A DNA stretch of 53,144 nucleotides from Ignavibacteriales bacterium (GCA_003141435.1 PLLW01000057.1:1-53144), one strand, 5' to 3'; shown: positions 16,503 through 25,927, counted from the first letter of the stretch. The notes: generated from the sequence alone by a model not told the origin. Made by a program: numbers and translations.

Positions 16503-18284
16503 ATGACTACTAAATATCAGCTATTTTACATTATTGCCTTGGTGTTCTTTATTTCCGCATGTAAACCACAAAACAACAAATCAGCCGGTACCGGCACTAA
16601 CCCTGAATTTTCTCCTGCTGATTATCAGCAATCTCTGCAGCATAGACTCACTAAAGAAGATTCTTCATTTGTAATTAAGTCCTCAGCTATTGAATATTTC
16701 GATACTCTTAAATCTTTCTACTCATCCCGGGATTTTCACCCGTTGCTCATTAAGAATTTTGAAAACACTTCATCTATTAATCCGATACTTGATCTTTTTG
16801 CAAAAGCCTGGGAACATGGAATTCAGCCTGCCATGTACCATCTTGATCTTATTAAAAATGAAATTTCAAAAATAGCAGTCGGCAATGCTAATAACTATGT
16901 GCATTTGGCAAATGCCGAACTCCTTCTTTCAGATGCTGTTTTGAAATATGCCTGTCATTTGCGCTATGGAGTTGTAAATCCCAATAAAATATTCTCTGAA
17001 AGCTATTTCCTTCCGGTTGTTGATTCTGCTAAAAGAGATATTTTCAAGCCTCTGTTTGTTGAAAATGTTTCTGAGTATCTCAACAGCCTGCAGCCGAAAA
17101 ATCCGCAGTATAAAAAATTGCAGGTTGCATTAAAACATTTCATTAGCTTAGACAGCTCCTCTTGGACACCAATAAAAAATAATTCCCAAATAAATCTTAT
17201 CTTAGAAAAACTAGTATTACTGGAATTTATTGACACAACAAAATTAAATACCGCCAATCTTAATAAGAAGGATTCTGTCTTTGTCAGGGCAGTTGCAAAA
17301 TTTCAAATAGCTAATGGTCTTAATGGCGATGGGACAATCGGACAGCCAACCCTGGAGAAACTCAATATCTCCCAAAACGAATATGTCGAAAAAATTAAGT
17401 TAAGCATGGAACGTCTCCGGTGGTCTACTTATTCAGATAGCTCCCGCTATATCCTGGTAAATATTCCTGATTTTCGCCTCCACGTTATTGATAAAGGTCA
17501 GGAGCAATTTGAAATTAAAGTTTGTACCGGAAAAAAGAAACCGGCTAATTATTATGATCGCCTAAAATTATATAATAAAACAAAACGTAGCAAACCCGAT
17601 AATTGGGAAACTCCCCAGATATGTGGTGAGGTATCGTATCTGGTTTTAAACCCTACCTGGACTGTTCCCCCAAGCATCGTTAAAGAGGAAATATTTCGCG
17701 GATCAATGAAAGATCCAGGTTATCTGCAGAAGAAAAACTTTAAGGCCTTTAAGAATGGTAAATCCGTAAATTTGGCTGATATCGATCTGAAAATATATTC
17801 TCCTAATAAAATTCCCTATACATTTGTTCAGGACCCCGGCTTGGGTAATGCCTTGGGGAAAATTAAATTTATGTTTATGAATAAATTCGGTGTCTATCTC
17901 CATGATACACCATCTAGGGGACCATTTTCTAGATCCAACAGGGCAGTTAGCCATGGATGTGTCAGGGTTGAAAAACCATTCCAACTTGCAGAGTATCTTC
18001 TGAAAAATAATTCAAAATGGAACCTTGATTATATAAAAATTGAAACCGGTTTTGCGGTTGCGGATCAAACTAAAATTGCTGAGTTCAAACAAATTCGTGG
18101 TGAGCTTAGAAAAAATTCAAGTTTTGGTAAAACTACAGAAGTTAGGCTTGAACAGCATATTCCAGTATTTATCGACTACTTTACCGCCTGGGTTAATGAC
18201 GAAGGAACTATAAATTTTAGAAATGATGTGTATGACAAAGATAAAATATTAAAAAAATATTTATTCCTGTCCGGCTCTATGTAA
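16503..18284 (+). CDS. Lipoprotein L,D-transpeptidase (YcbB/LdtD type)
   Basis: This 593-residue envelope protein probably forms 3-3 cross-links in peptidoglycan. The N-terminus is a lipoprotein signal ending in the lipobox FISAC, with acylated Cys at about residue 20. A long scaffold region is followed by a peptidoglycan-binding domain (FVRAVAKFQIANGLNGDGTIG, around residue 265). The YkuD catalytic domain follows, with GEVSYLVLNPTWTVPPSI, the His in YLHDTPSRGPF and the catalytic SHGCVRV with Cys486. The large size and the insert ahead of the active site match the YcbB/LdtD subfamily rather than small YkuD enzymes. Residues after about 500 form a C-terminal extension. The gene stands alone, followed by a 502-base non-coding stretch. 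Confidence 0.9.
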   Translation: MTTKYQLFYIIALVFFISACKPQNNKSAGTGTNPEFSPADYQQSLQHRLTKEDSSFVIKSSAIEYFDTLKSFYSSRDFHPLLIKNFENTSSINPILDLFAKAWEHGIQPAMYHLDLIKNEISKIAVGNANNYVHLANAELLLSDAVLKYACHLRYGVVNPNKIFSESYFLPVVDSAKRDIFKPLFVENVSEYLNSLQPKNPQYKKLQVALKHFISLDSSSWTPIKNNSQINLILEKLVLLEFIDTTKLNTANLNKKDSVFVRAVAKFQIANGLNGDGTIGQPTLEKLNISQNEYVEKIKLSMERLRWSTYSDSSRYILVNIPDFRLHVIDKGQEQFEIKVCTGKKKPANYYDRLKLYNKTKRSKPDNWETPQICGEVSYLVLNPTWTVPPSIVKEEIFRGSMKDPGYLQKKNFKAFKNGKSVNLADIDLKIYSPNKIPYTFVQDPGLGNALGKIKFMFMNKFGVYLHDTPSRGPFSRSNRAVSHGCVRVEKPFQLAEYLLKNNSKWNLDYIKIETGFAVADQTKIAEFKQIRGELRKNSSFGKTTEVRLEQHIPVFIDYFTAWVNDEGTINFRNDVYDKDKILKKYLFLSGSM

Positions 18285-18786
18285 AATTTCTGCTTCTTTC
18301 TTAAGCAAAACCGGTACTATAAGGTCCATTTCATCCTTGTGTGTCAACTGTTTTGTGCCAATGTCATAATAATGGCAAAAAATGTCCTCTGCAAACTATG
18401 TCAATTGCAATTTTTTAATCCTAAAAACAAAAAATGGCAAAAAATAGCAAAACCGACAGTAAATAGTAGAGGGTGTTCCTTTATTTCGGAAATAACCCCT
18501 CGTCAACTTGGAAACAACACAAGTTCCGTCCGGAAACAACCTTGGGTCTGTTTGATCCTGCTCCCGTTCCCCTCTCATATATTTTCGCTCCTCTCGAAAA
18601 TGTCTTTCTTTCTAAAAATTACCTAACTCATAACTAACGCATAAGTAATAGATAAGGCTTTATCTACCAACAAAGAGACAACGAAGAGACATCAAGGAGA
18701 CAACAAGCCGATAATCACCTAACAAATAATATTGCATATGTAATGAAACAAGTATATTTTTCACAAATTCTAAAAAAAGGGTTAGA
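18285..18786. other. 502-base non-coding region with short repeats
   Basis: I see no convincing gene here; a 95-codon plus-strand frame has no recognisable protein character. It holds two copies of ATGGCAAAAAAT (18372-18383 and 18434-18445, 62 bases apart). Three related GGAAA(T/C)AAC units lie around 18488-18540. AACTTG/CAAGTT forms an inverted repeat with a 9-base spacer at 18505-18525. An 11-bp-period tandem repeat lies at 18668-18710. An AAAAAAAGGG ribosome site precedes the sensor-kinase ATG at 18787. This could hold the control region for the two downstream sensor kinases or a small RNA. Confidence 0.5.
18668..18710 (+). repeat. 11-bp tandem direct repeat upstream of the sensor kinase
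   Basis: The consecutive units are CAACAAAGAGA, CAACGAAGAGA and CATCAAGGAGA, then a degenerate partial unit CAACAAGCCG. This is about three and a half copies at an 11-base (one helical turn) period, ending roughly 80 bases before the start codon at 18787. Repeats phased on one face of the helix are typical of cooperative regulator binding, which is inference here. Confidence 0.6.
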
Positions 18787-21078
18787 ATGGACAATATAAT
18801 TAAGATATTAATTCTCGAAGATGTTTTATCGGATCTTGAATTGATCCTGATTGAATTGAAAAAAGCAAACATCAGCTTTAAACATCTCCATGTTGAGACC
18901 AAAAAAGATTTTAAAAAAGGTTTAGTTGAATTTAATCCCGACATTATCCTGTCCGATTATATGCTCCCGCAATTCACGGGCATGGAAGCGCTTAAAATAG
19001 CCAGGGAATTTTCTCCTTTAATTCCTTTTATTATAATTACAGGTTTTATAAATGAGAAAGCAGCTGACGAGTGTATCAAAGCAGGAGTAATAGGGTACGT
19101 AACTAAGGAACATCTATCCCGACTTGCGCAGGCTATTCACTCTGCTTTAGAAACAAAAGCGATCATCAGTGATAAGAAAACAGCGGAAGAAGCTTTGCGG
19201 GAAAGCGAAGAAATATATGAATCATTTATTAACTCTATTTCTGATATGGTTTTTCTTAAAGATGATCAGTTCAAACATATAGTGGCAAACATTCCTCTGG
19301 CTGATTTCTACGGAAAAACCCCGGCTGAAATTATTGGGAAAACTGATTTTGATTTATCTCCGGAAAATGCCGCAATACAATGCCGCCAATCCGATCTTCG
19401 TGCCCTGAATTCCAACTCAATTATTGTTACTGAAGAAGCTATCGGAGATCGCTTCTTTGAAACTACCAAGTTTCCTGTTGCTCTCAAAAACAATAAGATT
19501 GGCGTTGGTGGAATCATAAAAGACGTTACACAACACAAACGTGCAGAAGAAGAAATTTTTATGCTTGCTCACGCCTTAAAAAGTATAAATGAATGCGTTA
19601 GTATTACCGATATGGATGATAATATTCTGTTTGTTAATGAATCATTTTTGAAAACGTATGGCTACAATGAAAATGAACTGGTTGGAAAACACATGAGCAT
19701 AGTGCGTTCACTTAACAATTCACCGGAATTAGTTAAGGATATTTTGCCTGCTACACTAAGAGGGGGGTGGAAGGGTGAAGTGTTGAATAAAAGGAAAGAT
19801 GGAACTGAATTTCCGATTAATCTTTCTTCAACAATTATATTTGATAAAGATGGCAAACGCTTAGGGCTGATTGGCGTTGCTTCAGATATTACCGAACGCA
19901 AACGTGCCGAGAAGGAATTGGTTGAAGCAAAAGGAAAAGCAGAATCAGCCAATAAATTGAAAGATGCTTTTATTGCAAATATATCCCACGAAATTAGAAC
20001 CCCATTAAATGGGATTCTGGGGATGACTAGTATTATCAAAGAAGTTTACCAAAGTAATGTAAAGAAAGAAGATGAGGTGCTCTTTGAAGGAATAGATATT
20101 TCAAGTAACCGTATTATAAGAACAATTGATATGATTCTGAACTATTCCCGTTTGCATGTGGGGGAATTTAATATCACACCAAATAAAATAAATATTTCAC
20201 TTATCTGTACAAATCTTGTTAAAGAATTTAGTACTGCGGCTAAAAATAAATCACTCGCATTTGCATTCCAGAATAACTGCGGTGATACTGAGATATTTGC
20301 TGACGAATATTCAATAACTATGGCTATTTCTAATTTGCTGGATAACGCGATTAAATATACCAATAAAGGATCTGTCACTGTTATTCTTCATAAAGAAAAA
20401 AATGATGATTTGATACTTGATGTAAAAGATACCGGAATTGGAATAAACCAGGACTATTTAGCCAGCATATTCGAACCATACAGACAGGAAGAAATGGGGT
20501 ATGGAAGAGCATATGAAGGAATAGGGCTTGGTCTCGCAATAGTTAAAAAAGTTTTCGATCTGAATAATGCAGTCATCAAAGTCGAAAGTAAAAAAGGCGA
20601 AGGGACAACATTTTCTATTAATTTCGGTAAAGGGGAGCAGCTCCCTGAAAACAAATCAAAAACAACGAAAGCTGCCAATATTCTTTCTGCGCCGGAAGAA
20701 ATGCAAAAAAAGGTGGTTCTGTTAGTTGAAGATGATTTGATGAACCAGGTAACTATTAGAAGATTTATAGAAAAAAATTATAGTGTCATAGTTACACCTT
20801 CTTCTGATGAAGCAATGGAGATAATAAAAAAGGGAAAAGTTGATATAATATTAATGGATATATCAATCAAAGGGAAAAGGAACGGGCTGGAACTGACAAA
20901 AGAATTAAAAACTATAAAAGAATTTTCCCATATACCCATTATAGCCGTTACGGCACATGTTTTTAAGGAAGATAAGGAAAATTCATTAGCTGCCGGCTGT
21001 GATAGTTATTTGGCAAAACCATTCTCCAAAGAATCGCTTATTGATATGATTAATATTTTTATAAATAAATCAATATAA
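18787..21078 (+). CDS. Hybrid sensor kinase: REC-PAS-PAS-HisKA-HATPase-REC
   Basis: This 763-residue cytoplasmic hybrid histidine kinase has no membrane segments. The N-terminal receiver domain has its phospho-acceptor Asp57 in ILSDYMLPQ. Two PAS domains lie at about residues 140-250 and 260-375; the second carries GGWKGEVLNKRKDGTEFPINLS and ITERKRAE. The HisKA dimerisation domain has phospho-His401 in ISHEIRTPLNGILG. The HATPase domain has N-box LLDNAIKY (Asn520), DTGIGI and GIGLGLAIV. A C-terminal receiver carries Asp691 in LMDISIKG, with the switch-region Lys in YLAKPFS. The input stimulus is unknown. A related sensor kinase follows 15 bases downstream, and their PAS domains are similar, so the two are probably co-transcribed and part of one relay. 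Confidence 0.93.
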   Translation: MDNIIKILILEDVLSDLELILIELKKANISFKHLHVETKKDFKKGLVEFNPDIILSDYMLPQFTGMEALKIAREFSPLIPFIIITGFINEKAADECIKAGVIGYVTKEHLSRLAQAIHSALETKAIISDKKTAEEALRESEEIYESFINSISDMVFLKDDQFKHIVANIPLADFYGKTPAEIIGKTDFDLSPENAAIQCRQSDLRALNSNSIIVTEEAIGDRFFETTKFPVALKNNKIGVGGIIKDVTQHKRAEEEIFMLAHALKSINECVSITDMDDNILFVNESFLKTYGYNENELVGKHMSIVRSLNNSPELVKDILPATLRGGWKGEVLNKRKDGTEFPINLSSTIIFDKDGKRLGLIGVASDITERKRAEKELVEAKGKAESANKLKDAFIANISHEIRTPLNGILGMTSIIKEVYQSNVKKEDEVLFEGIDISSNRIIRTIDMILNYSRLHVGEFNITPNKINISLICTNLVKEFSTAAKNKSLAFAFQNNCGDTEIFADEYSITMAISNLLDNAIKYTNKGSVTVILHKEKNDDLILDVKDTGIGINQDYLASIFEPYRQEEMGYGRAYEGIGLGLAIVKKVFDLNNAVIKVESKKGEGTTFSINFGKGEQLPENKSKTTKAANILSAPEEMQKKVVLLVEDDLMNQVTIRRFIEKNYSVIVTPSSDEAMEIIKKGKVDIILMDISIKGKRNGLELTKELKTIKEFSHIPIIAVTAHVFKEDKENSLAAGCDSYLAKPFSKESLIDMINIFINKSI

Positions 21079-21093
21079 CGTAATTAGATATAA

Positions 21094-23454
21094 ATGAATC
21101 TAAAAAAGCTGTTTTCAATCGTATTTGCTTTTCAAACGGTATTGGTTATCTGTTTGGGTGTATTGACCTTAATTTTATTCAGGAACCAAACCAATCTGAA
21201 TAAAAGTCAGAATGTTCATATCCGTTCTGTTCAACTGGTGGATGAACTGCGTCAGAGTTCGGATGATCTCACCCGCATGGCACGTGCATATGTGGCAACT
21301 GGTAATCCGGAGTTTGAACGCGAATATTGGGCAGTACTTGATATCCGCAATGGCAAAATACCTCGTCCAATAGACTACAACCGCATATACTGGGATTTTG
21401 TTTCAGGAAATGGGCAGAAACCACGTCCCGATGGAGAAACCGTTTCCTTGCGTGATTTAATGATTAGGGAAGGTTTTACAAAAGCAGAGCTTGAGAAAAT
21501 GAACGAGGCACAGAAAAATTCTGATGGTTTAGTAACAACTGAACGGATTGCCATGCACGCAGTTAAGGGGTTGTTTGATGATGGTAAGGGTAACTTTACA
21601 ATCAAAAGAAAACCGGACTGTGAAATGGCTAGCAGGATAATGAATGATGATGCGTATTATAAAACTAAGGCAGCCATCATGAAACCTTTAGATGAATTCT
21701 TTGCAATGTTTGAAAAGCGAACTGAAGATGATATTGCTAGGTATGAACGGGATGCGAATTATGTACTCTGGGGTATAATAGCACTAATCGCCATTTTAAT
21801 GATCATGCTTGTAGCATCATATATAATAATTCAACGTCAGATCACTAAGCGTCTGAGTGCGGAGGATAAACTTAAGATATACGAAAAAATATTTAACAGC
21901 ATTAACGATGTTGTCAATATTACCGACCTGAACGATAATATTATTCTTGCAAATCCTGCTTTCTGTAGAACCTATGGTTATTCAGAAGAGGAGGTTATTG
22001 GTAAAAATCTTAGCATTTTTCGGGCAGAGCAGCTTAACTCGAAAGATATGATTGAAGAAATATTGCCTTCTACATTGGACGGAGGATGGAATGGAGAAAT
22101 ATACAATAAAAGAAAGGATGGAACCGAGTTCCCCATTCATCTCTCGACTGCAGTTATAAAAAATGATAGAGGAGTTCCAATTGCATCAGTCGCAGTCGTG
22201 CAGGATATTACGAAAGCAAAGGAATCTGAGTTACTAAAGAATTCCCTTTATGAGATTGCAGATGCTGTGAATCAAACGACAGATATAGATTCTTTTTATT
22301 GCCGCATCCATGAAATTGTTAAAGTATTGATGCCGGCAGATAATTTCTTTATCGCTCTTTACGACCCTGAATCTGATATGCTTAGATTTCCATATTTTAG
22401 GGATGGGCTATATCAACTTCAGCATTTCCCCAAAGGTAGAAGTGGTCGTTCCGATTATGTATTAAGAACCGGTGAGCCAATAATTATTGATAAAGCATTA
22501 GCTGATGAACTTTGCCGCACAGGAAAAATCGATAGTGCTGGTTCAAATTCGAAAGTCTGGTTAGGCGTGCCTCTTAAAATTTCTGGAAATACTATCGGAG
22601 TCATGGTAGTTCAGGATTATAAGAATAAAAATGCATACACTGACAAAGAGAAACAAATATTAGTTTTCGTCTCTGAACATGTTGCCTCTGCAATTTATAA
22701 AAAAAGAACAGAAGAAAAATTAAAACTCTATGCGGAAGAATTATTAGTATTGAACAATTCCAAGGATAAATTCTTCTCCATCATCGCACACGATTTGAAG
22801 TCCCCATTCCTTGGATTTTTGGGCTTAACAAAAGATATAACCCAAAATGCAGGGAATATCTCTCCTCAGGAATTAGCTCAATTAGGGAGCACTATGTATC
22901 AGGCAGCAGATAATTTATTCAAATTTTTACAGAACCTGCTCGAATGGGCTCAAATGCAAAGCGGCTCCATTAGCTTAATTCAAAACAATATTTTGCTTTC
23001 GGAATTGATATCTAAAAATGTAGAAGTGATGAAGGATAGAAGTAACCAAAAAGGAATTACGATAAATAATTTGGTTACAGATAATATTTATGTATATGCT
23101 GACGAAAAAATGATAAACTCAGTTTTAATGAATCTGATATCCAATGCAGTTAAATTCACATATCGTAATGGAACGGTTACACTCAGCGCTAAAAATACCG
23201 AAGACCAAATGATTGAGATATCAATCAGGGATACTGGAATAGGAATGCCAAAAACCATGGGTGATAGACTATTCGAACTTGGCGAAAAAACAGGTAGGCA
23301 AGGAACAGATGGAGAATTAAGCACAGGATTAGGCTTACTGCTGTGTAAAGAATTTGTCAACAAAAATGGCGGCAGAATATGGGTAGAGAGTGAGGAAGGA
23401 GTTGGAAGTACGTTCAGTTTTACTTTGCATGAAATTAGCAGCGTTGCTGGTTGA
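21094..23454 (+). CDS. Membrane sensor histidine kinase with PAS and GAF domains
   Basis: The 786-residue kinase has an N-terminal membrane segment (LFSIVFAFQTVLVICLG). An extracytoplasmic sensor region of about 190 residues follows, whose DELRQSSDDLTRMARAYVAT helix resembles ligand-binding domains of chemoreceptor/kinase type. A second membrane segment (VLWGIIALIAILMIMLVASY) comes next. A PAS domain (GGWNGEIYNKRKDGTEFPIH) and a GAF domain at about residues 395-545 follow. HisKA has phospho-His566 in IIAHDLKSPFLGFL, and the HATPase has LISNAVKFT, DTGIGMP and STGLGLLLCKEF. There is no receiver domain, unlike its upstream neighbour. No DNA-binding partner lies adjacent, so the output may be the receivers of the upstream hybrid protein (inference). 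Confidence 0.93.
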   Translation: MNLKKLFSIVFAFQTVLVICLGVLTLILFRNQTNLNKSQNVHIRSVQLVDELRQSSDDLTRMARAYVATGNPEFEREYWAVLDIRNGKIPRPIDYNRIYWDFVSGNGQKPRPDGETVSLRDLMIREGFTKAELEKMNEAQKNSDGLVTTERIAMHAVKGLFDDGKGNFTIKRKPDCEMASRIMNDDAYYKTKAAIMKPLDEFFAMFEKRTEDDIARYERDANYVLWGIIALIAILMIMLVASYIIIQRQITKRLSAEDKLKIYEKIFNSINDVVNITDLNDNIILANPAFCRTYGYSEEEVIGKNLSIFRAEQLNSKDMIEEILPSTLDGGWNGEIYNKRKDGTEFPIHLSTAVIKNDRGVPIASVAVVQDITKAKESELLKNSLYEIADAVNQTTDIDSFYCRIHEIVKVLMPADNFFIALYDPESDMLRFPYFRDGLYQLQHFPKGRSGRSDYVLRTGEPIIIDKALADELCRTGKIDSAGSNSKVWLGVPLKISGNTIGVMVVQDYKNKNAYTDKEKQILVFVSEHVASAIYKKRTEEKLKLYAEELLVLNNSKDKFFSIIAHDLKSPFLGFLGLTKDITQNAGNISPQELAQLGSTMYQAADNLFKFLQNLLEWAQMQSGSISLIQNNILLSELISKNVEVMKDRSNQKGITINNLVTDNIYVYADEKMINSVLMNLISNAVKFTYRNGTVTLSAKNTEDQMIEISIRDTGIGMPKTMGDRLFELGEKTGRQGTDGELSTGLGLLLCKEFVNKNGGRIWVESEEGVGSTFSFTLHEISSVAG

Positions 23455-23603
23455 ATGTCTTGTAATATGATTGCCGGTTATGCAACTTAAATCATTTTAA
23501 ATTGATATAACATTGTTGCTTATTCCTTTCGGATCTAATCCTCATTCACAATTATTACATTTCTTTTTAAATTCATTTGACTTTTAATTTCTAACTTTAT
23601 ACA

Positions 23604-23621
23604 TTTCGTCTATAAACGAAA
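23604..23621. promoter_or_regulatory. ArsR operator 1, upstream of arsR
   Basis: TTTCG-N8-CGAAA inverted repeat 7 bases before the arsR start codon, overlapping TATAAA sequence that could be a -10 element. The same architecture recurs before acr3 (23992-24009). Placement and dyad symmetry fit repression by ArsR released by arsenite. Confidence 0.75.
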
Positions 23622-23628
23622 TAAAATT

Positions 23629-23976
23629 ATGTTAGAAGAAAAAACAAAAATATTCAAAGCCCTGTCCGACCCCAATAGATTAAGGATTCTTAAAGCTCTT
23701 CAAACCAAAGTGCTTTGTGTCTGCGAGATCAGGGAACTTCTTCATCTTGCCAACTCAACCGTTTCAGAACATCTAAGTATATTAAAACAAGAAGGGTTCA
23801 TAATTGAGGAAAAAGAAGGTAAATGGGTTAACTATTCTATAAACCCGCGCTCTTCAGACCCTAGGATCACTTCTATACTTTCTACTCTGGATTTCTGGAT
23901 CGGTGACGAGAATGTTATCATCGCAGATAAAAAGAAAATCTGTGCCCTGGATAGATTATCGATCTGCTGCTCATAA
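23629..23976 (+). CDS. arsR: Arsenite-responsive repressor ArsR
   Basis: This is a 115-residue ArsR/SmtB winged-helix repressor. The As(III)-binding Cys pair of the classical ArsR site is present as VLCVCEIREL (Cys30 and Cys32). The DNA-recognition helix follows (LANSTVSEHLSILKQEGFI), then the wing (EEKEGKWVNYSI). The C-terminus carries further Cys residues (KKICALDRLSICCS) that could add a third ligand. When As(III) binds, the dimer releases its operator. Two copies of TTTCG-N8-CGAAA flank this gene, one before arsR and one before acr3, supporting autoregulation and control of the efflux gene. Confidence 0.95.
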   Translation: MLEEKTKIFKALSDPNRLRILKALQTKVLCVCEIRELLHLANSTVSEHLSILKQEGFIIEEKEGKWVNYSINPRSSDPRITSILSTLDFWIGDENVIIADKKKICALDRLSICCS

Positions 23977-23991
23977 TTTTTTTATTGTACG

Positions 23992-24009
23992 TTTCGGTAT
24001 AAAACGAAA
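23992..24009. promoter_or_regulatory. ArsR operator 2, between arsR and acr3
   Basis: TTTCG-N8-CGAAA again, 8 bases before the acr3 ATG and 388 bases from operator 1, with the same half-sites and a similar AT-rich spacer (GTATAAAA against TCTATAAA). It suggests a second ArsR-controlled promoter for acr3-arsM. Confidence 0.75.
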
Positions 24010-24017
24010 TCATTAAA

Positions 24018-25094
24018 ATGAAAAATGAAATAAAAAGACTCTCATTCCTCGACCGTTTTTTAACATTGTGGATTTTCCTTGCAATGTTTCTTGGAATTTT
24101 TTCCGGTTATCTGTTCCCAGGCATCGTTTCATTCTGGAATAAATTCAACAGTGGCACTACAAATATCCCTATTGCTGTGGGGCTGATCCTGATGATGTAT
24201 TCCCCTCTAGCCAAAGTTAAATATGAAGAACTTGGTAAGGTCTTCAGAAACGTAAAAATTCTTTCCATATCCCTCATCCAGAACTGGGTAATCGGTCCTG
24301 TTTTAATGTTTCTGCTCGCTATTTTATTTCTGCAGAATTACCCTGAATATATGGCGGGACTTATAATGATGGGACTTGCCAGATGTATCGCTATGGTCAT
24401 AGTCTGGAATGATCTCGCAAAAGGAAATACTGAATATGCAGCAGGACTTGTAGCTTTCAACTCAATTTTTCAGGTGCTGTTTTACTCAATATATGCTTAT
24501 GTTTTCTTAACCGTATTACCATCTATCCTTGGACTCCATACATTTAAGGTAGATATAACAATTGGGCAGATAGCTTATAGTGTGTTCGTCTACCTGGGCA
24601 TTCCCTTTCTCGCAGGTGTAATTACAAGATTTGTTTTGCTTAAAATAAAAAACAGGATATGGTACGAAAAATCTTTTATCCCTAAGATCAGCCCCATTAC
24701 TTTAGTTGCTCTCTTATTTACAATTTTTGTAATGTTCTCGTTAAAAGGAAATATGATTATTAAAATTCCTTTTGATGTATTAAGAATTGCTGTCCCTCTG
24801 ATTATTTATTTCTTAATTATGTTCTTTGTCTCCTTTTATATTGCCCGAAAGGCAGGCGCCGGGTACAGCAAGACGGCGACACTTTCATTTACTGCGGCAA
24901 GTAATAATTTCGAATTAGCTATAGCAGTTGCTATCGCAGTATTTGGAATAAATTCCGGAGAGGCTTTTGCCGCGGTCATAGGTCCCCTCGTCGAAGTTCC
25001 TGTTCTTATTTCATTGGTTAATGTGTCTCTCTTCTTTAAAAAGAAATATTTCAATCAAGAAATAAATTCAAATTTAATTTCAACAAATATTTAA
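24018..25094 (+). CDS. acr3: ACR3-family arsenite efflux permease
   Basis: ACR3 exports As(III) as an arsenite/proton antiporter in the inner membrane. The 358-residue protein has about ten hydrophobic segments. It carries ACR3 hallmarks: the [14 protein letters not shown] segment, [19 protein letters not shown] with the conserved Cys thought to be needed for transport, and the [20 protein letters not shown] motif in the penultimate helices. It lies between arsR and arsM, 10 bases before arsM, under its own ArsR-type operator. No arsA ATPase or arsC reductase is present, so this operon handles arsenite directly. Confidence 0.96.
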   Translation: MKNEIKRLSFLDRFLTLWIFLAMFLGIFSGYLFPGIVSFWNKFNSGTTNIPIAVGLILMMYSPLAKVKYEELGKVFRNVKILSISLIQNWVIGPVLMFLLAILFLQNYPEYMAGLIMMGLARCIAMVIVWNDLAKGNTEYAAGLVAFNSIFQVLFYSIYAYVFLTVLPSILGLHTFKVDITIGQIAYSVFVYLGIPFLAGVITRFVLLKIKNRIWYEKSFIPKISPITLVALLFTIFVMFSLKGNMIIKIPFDVLRIAVPLIIYFLIMFFVSFYIARKAGAGYSKTATLSFTAASNNFELAIAVAIAVFGINSGEAFAAVIGPLVEVPVLISLVNVSLFFKKKYFNQEINSNLISTNI

Positions 25095-25104
25095 TGGAGT
25101 TATT

Positions 25105-25896
25105 ATGGAAAATGATAAAAAAGTAAAAGAAATGGTTAAAGACAAATATGCAGAGTTGGCAATAAAAAGTCAGAGTTGCTGCTGCGGGGGAAGTTCAAAG
25201 ATAGTCGGTTATACTATCATGCAGGATGAATATGATAGCCAGAAAGGCTATGTCCCCGAAGCTGACCTTAAACTCGGTTGCGGTATGCCGACAGAATATG
25301 CAGGTATTAAGGAAGGTGATACGGTCGTCGATCTTGGCTCCGGTGCAGGCAACGATGTTTTTGTTGCCAGAGCTCTTGTTGGTGAGAAAGGGAATGTAAT
25401 CGGAATCGATTTCACTCCCGAAATGATCGCTAAAGCAGAAAAAAATAAAAATAAGCTTGGTTATAACAATGTTGAATTCCGTTTGGGAGAAATCGAAGCA
25501 ATTCCTTTAAATGATAACACCGCAAATGTGGTTGTAAGCAATTGTGTTCTCAATCTTGTCCCAAACAAAGAGAAAGCCTTTAATGAAATGTTCCGTATAA
25601 TTAAAAGCGGTGGACATTTCTGTGTTTCGGATATCGTTATCCGTGGAAACCTTCCTGCTGAGCTTAAAAAATCCGCCGAGATGTATGCCGGCTGCGTTGC
25701 CGGTGCCATTCAGCAGGAAGACTATATTGGTCTCCTAAAGAATGTCGGATTCGTTAATATTGAAATCAAGAAAACAAAAACTATTGAACTCCCTGATGAA
25801 GTTCTTACCCAATATTTATCTTCAGATCAAATTCAGGAATTCCGGACTAGCAAAGTTGGTATTTTCAGCATTACTGTTGTAGGATATAAAAATTAG
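25105..25896 (+). CDS. arsM: Arsenite S-adenosylmethionine methyltransferase ArsM
   Basis: ArsM methylates As(III) to mono-, di- and volatile trimethyl forms using SAM. The 263-residue enzyme has class I SAM motifs (VVDLGSGAGNDVFVA, IGIDFTPEMI). The three catalytic Cys positions of ArsM are recognisable in KLGCGMPTEYAGI, VVSNCVLNLVP and YAGCVAGA. The N-terminal run SQSCCCGGSS is another ArsM feature whose role is unclear. A GGAG ribosome site precedes the ATG. The final gene of the arsenic operon is followed by a strong hairpin. Together with ArsR and ACR3 it gives sensing, export and methylation. Confidence 0.95.
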   Translation: MENDKKVKEMVKDKYAELAIKSQSCCCGGSSKIVGYTIMQDEYDSQKGYVPEADLKLGCGMPTEYAGIKEGDTVVDLGSGAGNDVFVARALVGEKGNVIGIDFTPEMIAKAEKNKNKLGYNNVEFRLGEIEAIPLNDNTANVVVSNCVLNLVPNKEKAFNEMFRIIKSGGHFCVSDIVIRGNLPAELKKSAEMYAGCVAGAIQQEDYIGLLKNVGFVNIEIKKTKTIELPDEVLTQYLSSDQIQEFRTSKVGIFSITVVGYKN

Positions 25897-25898
25897 AA

Positions 25899-25918
25899 AA
25901 AGGGGGCTCACCCCCTTT
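25899..25918. terminator. Bidirectional terminator between arsM and the kinase gene
   Basis: AAAGGGGG (25899-25906) and CCCCCTTT (25911-25918) form a perfect 8-bp stem with a CTCA loop in the 31-base gap between two convergent genes. Read on the minus strand the stem is followed by TTTTTCT, and on the plus strand by TTTGATCTTT, so it can serve both transcripts. Confidence 0.85.
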
Positions 25919-25927
25919 GATCTTTAA

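Noticed and set aside
18339-18626. 95-codon plus-strand open frame in the long intergenic region
   Set aside because: Unrelated composition, no family motif, weak start context and overlap with the repeat-bearing region; taken as chance.
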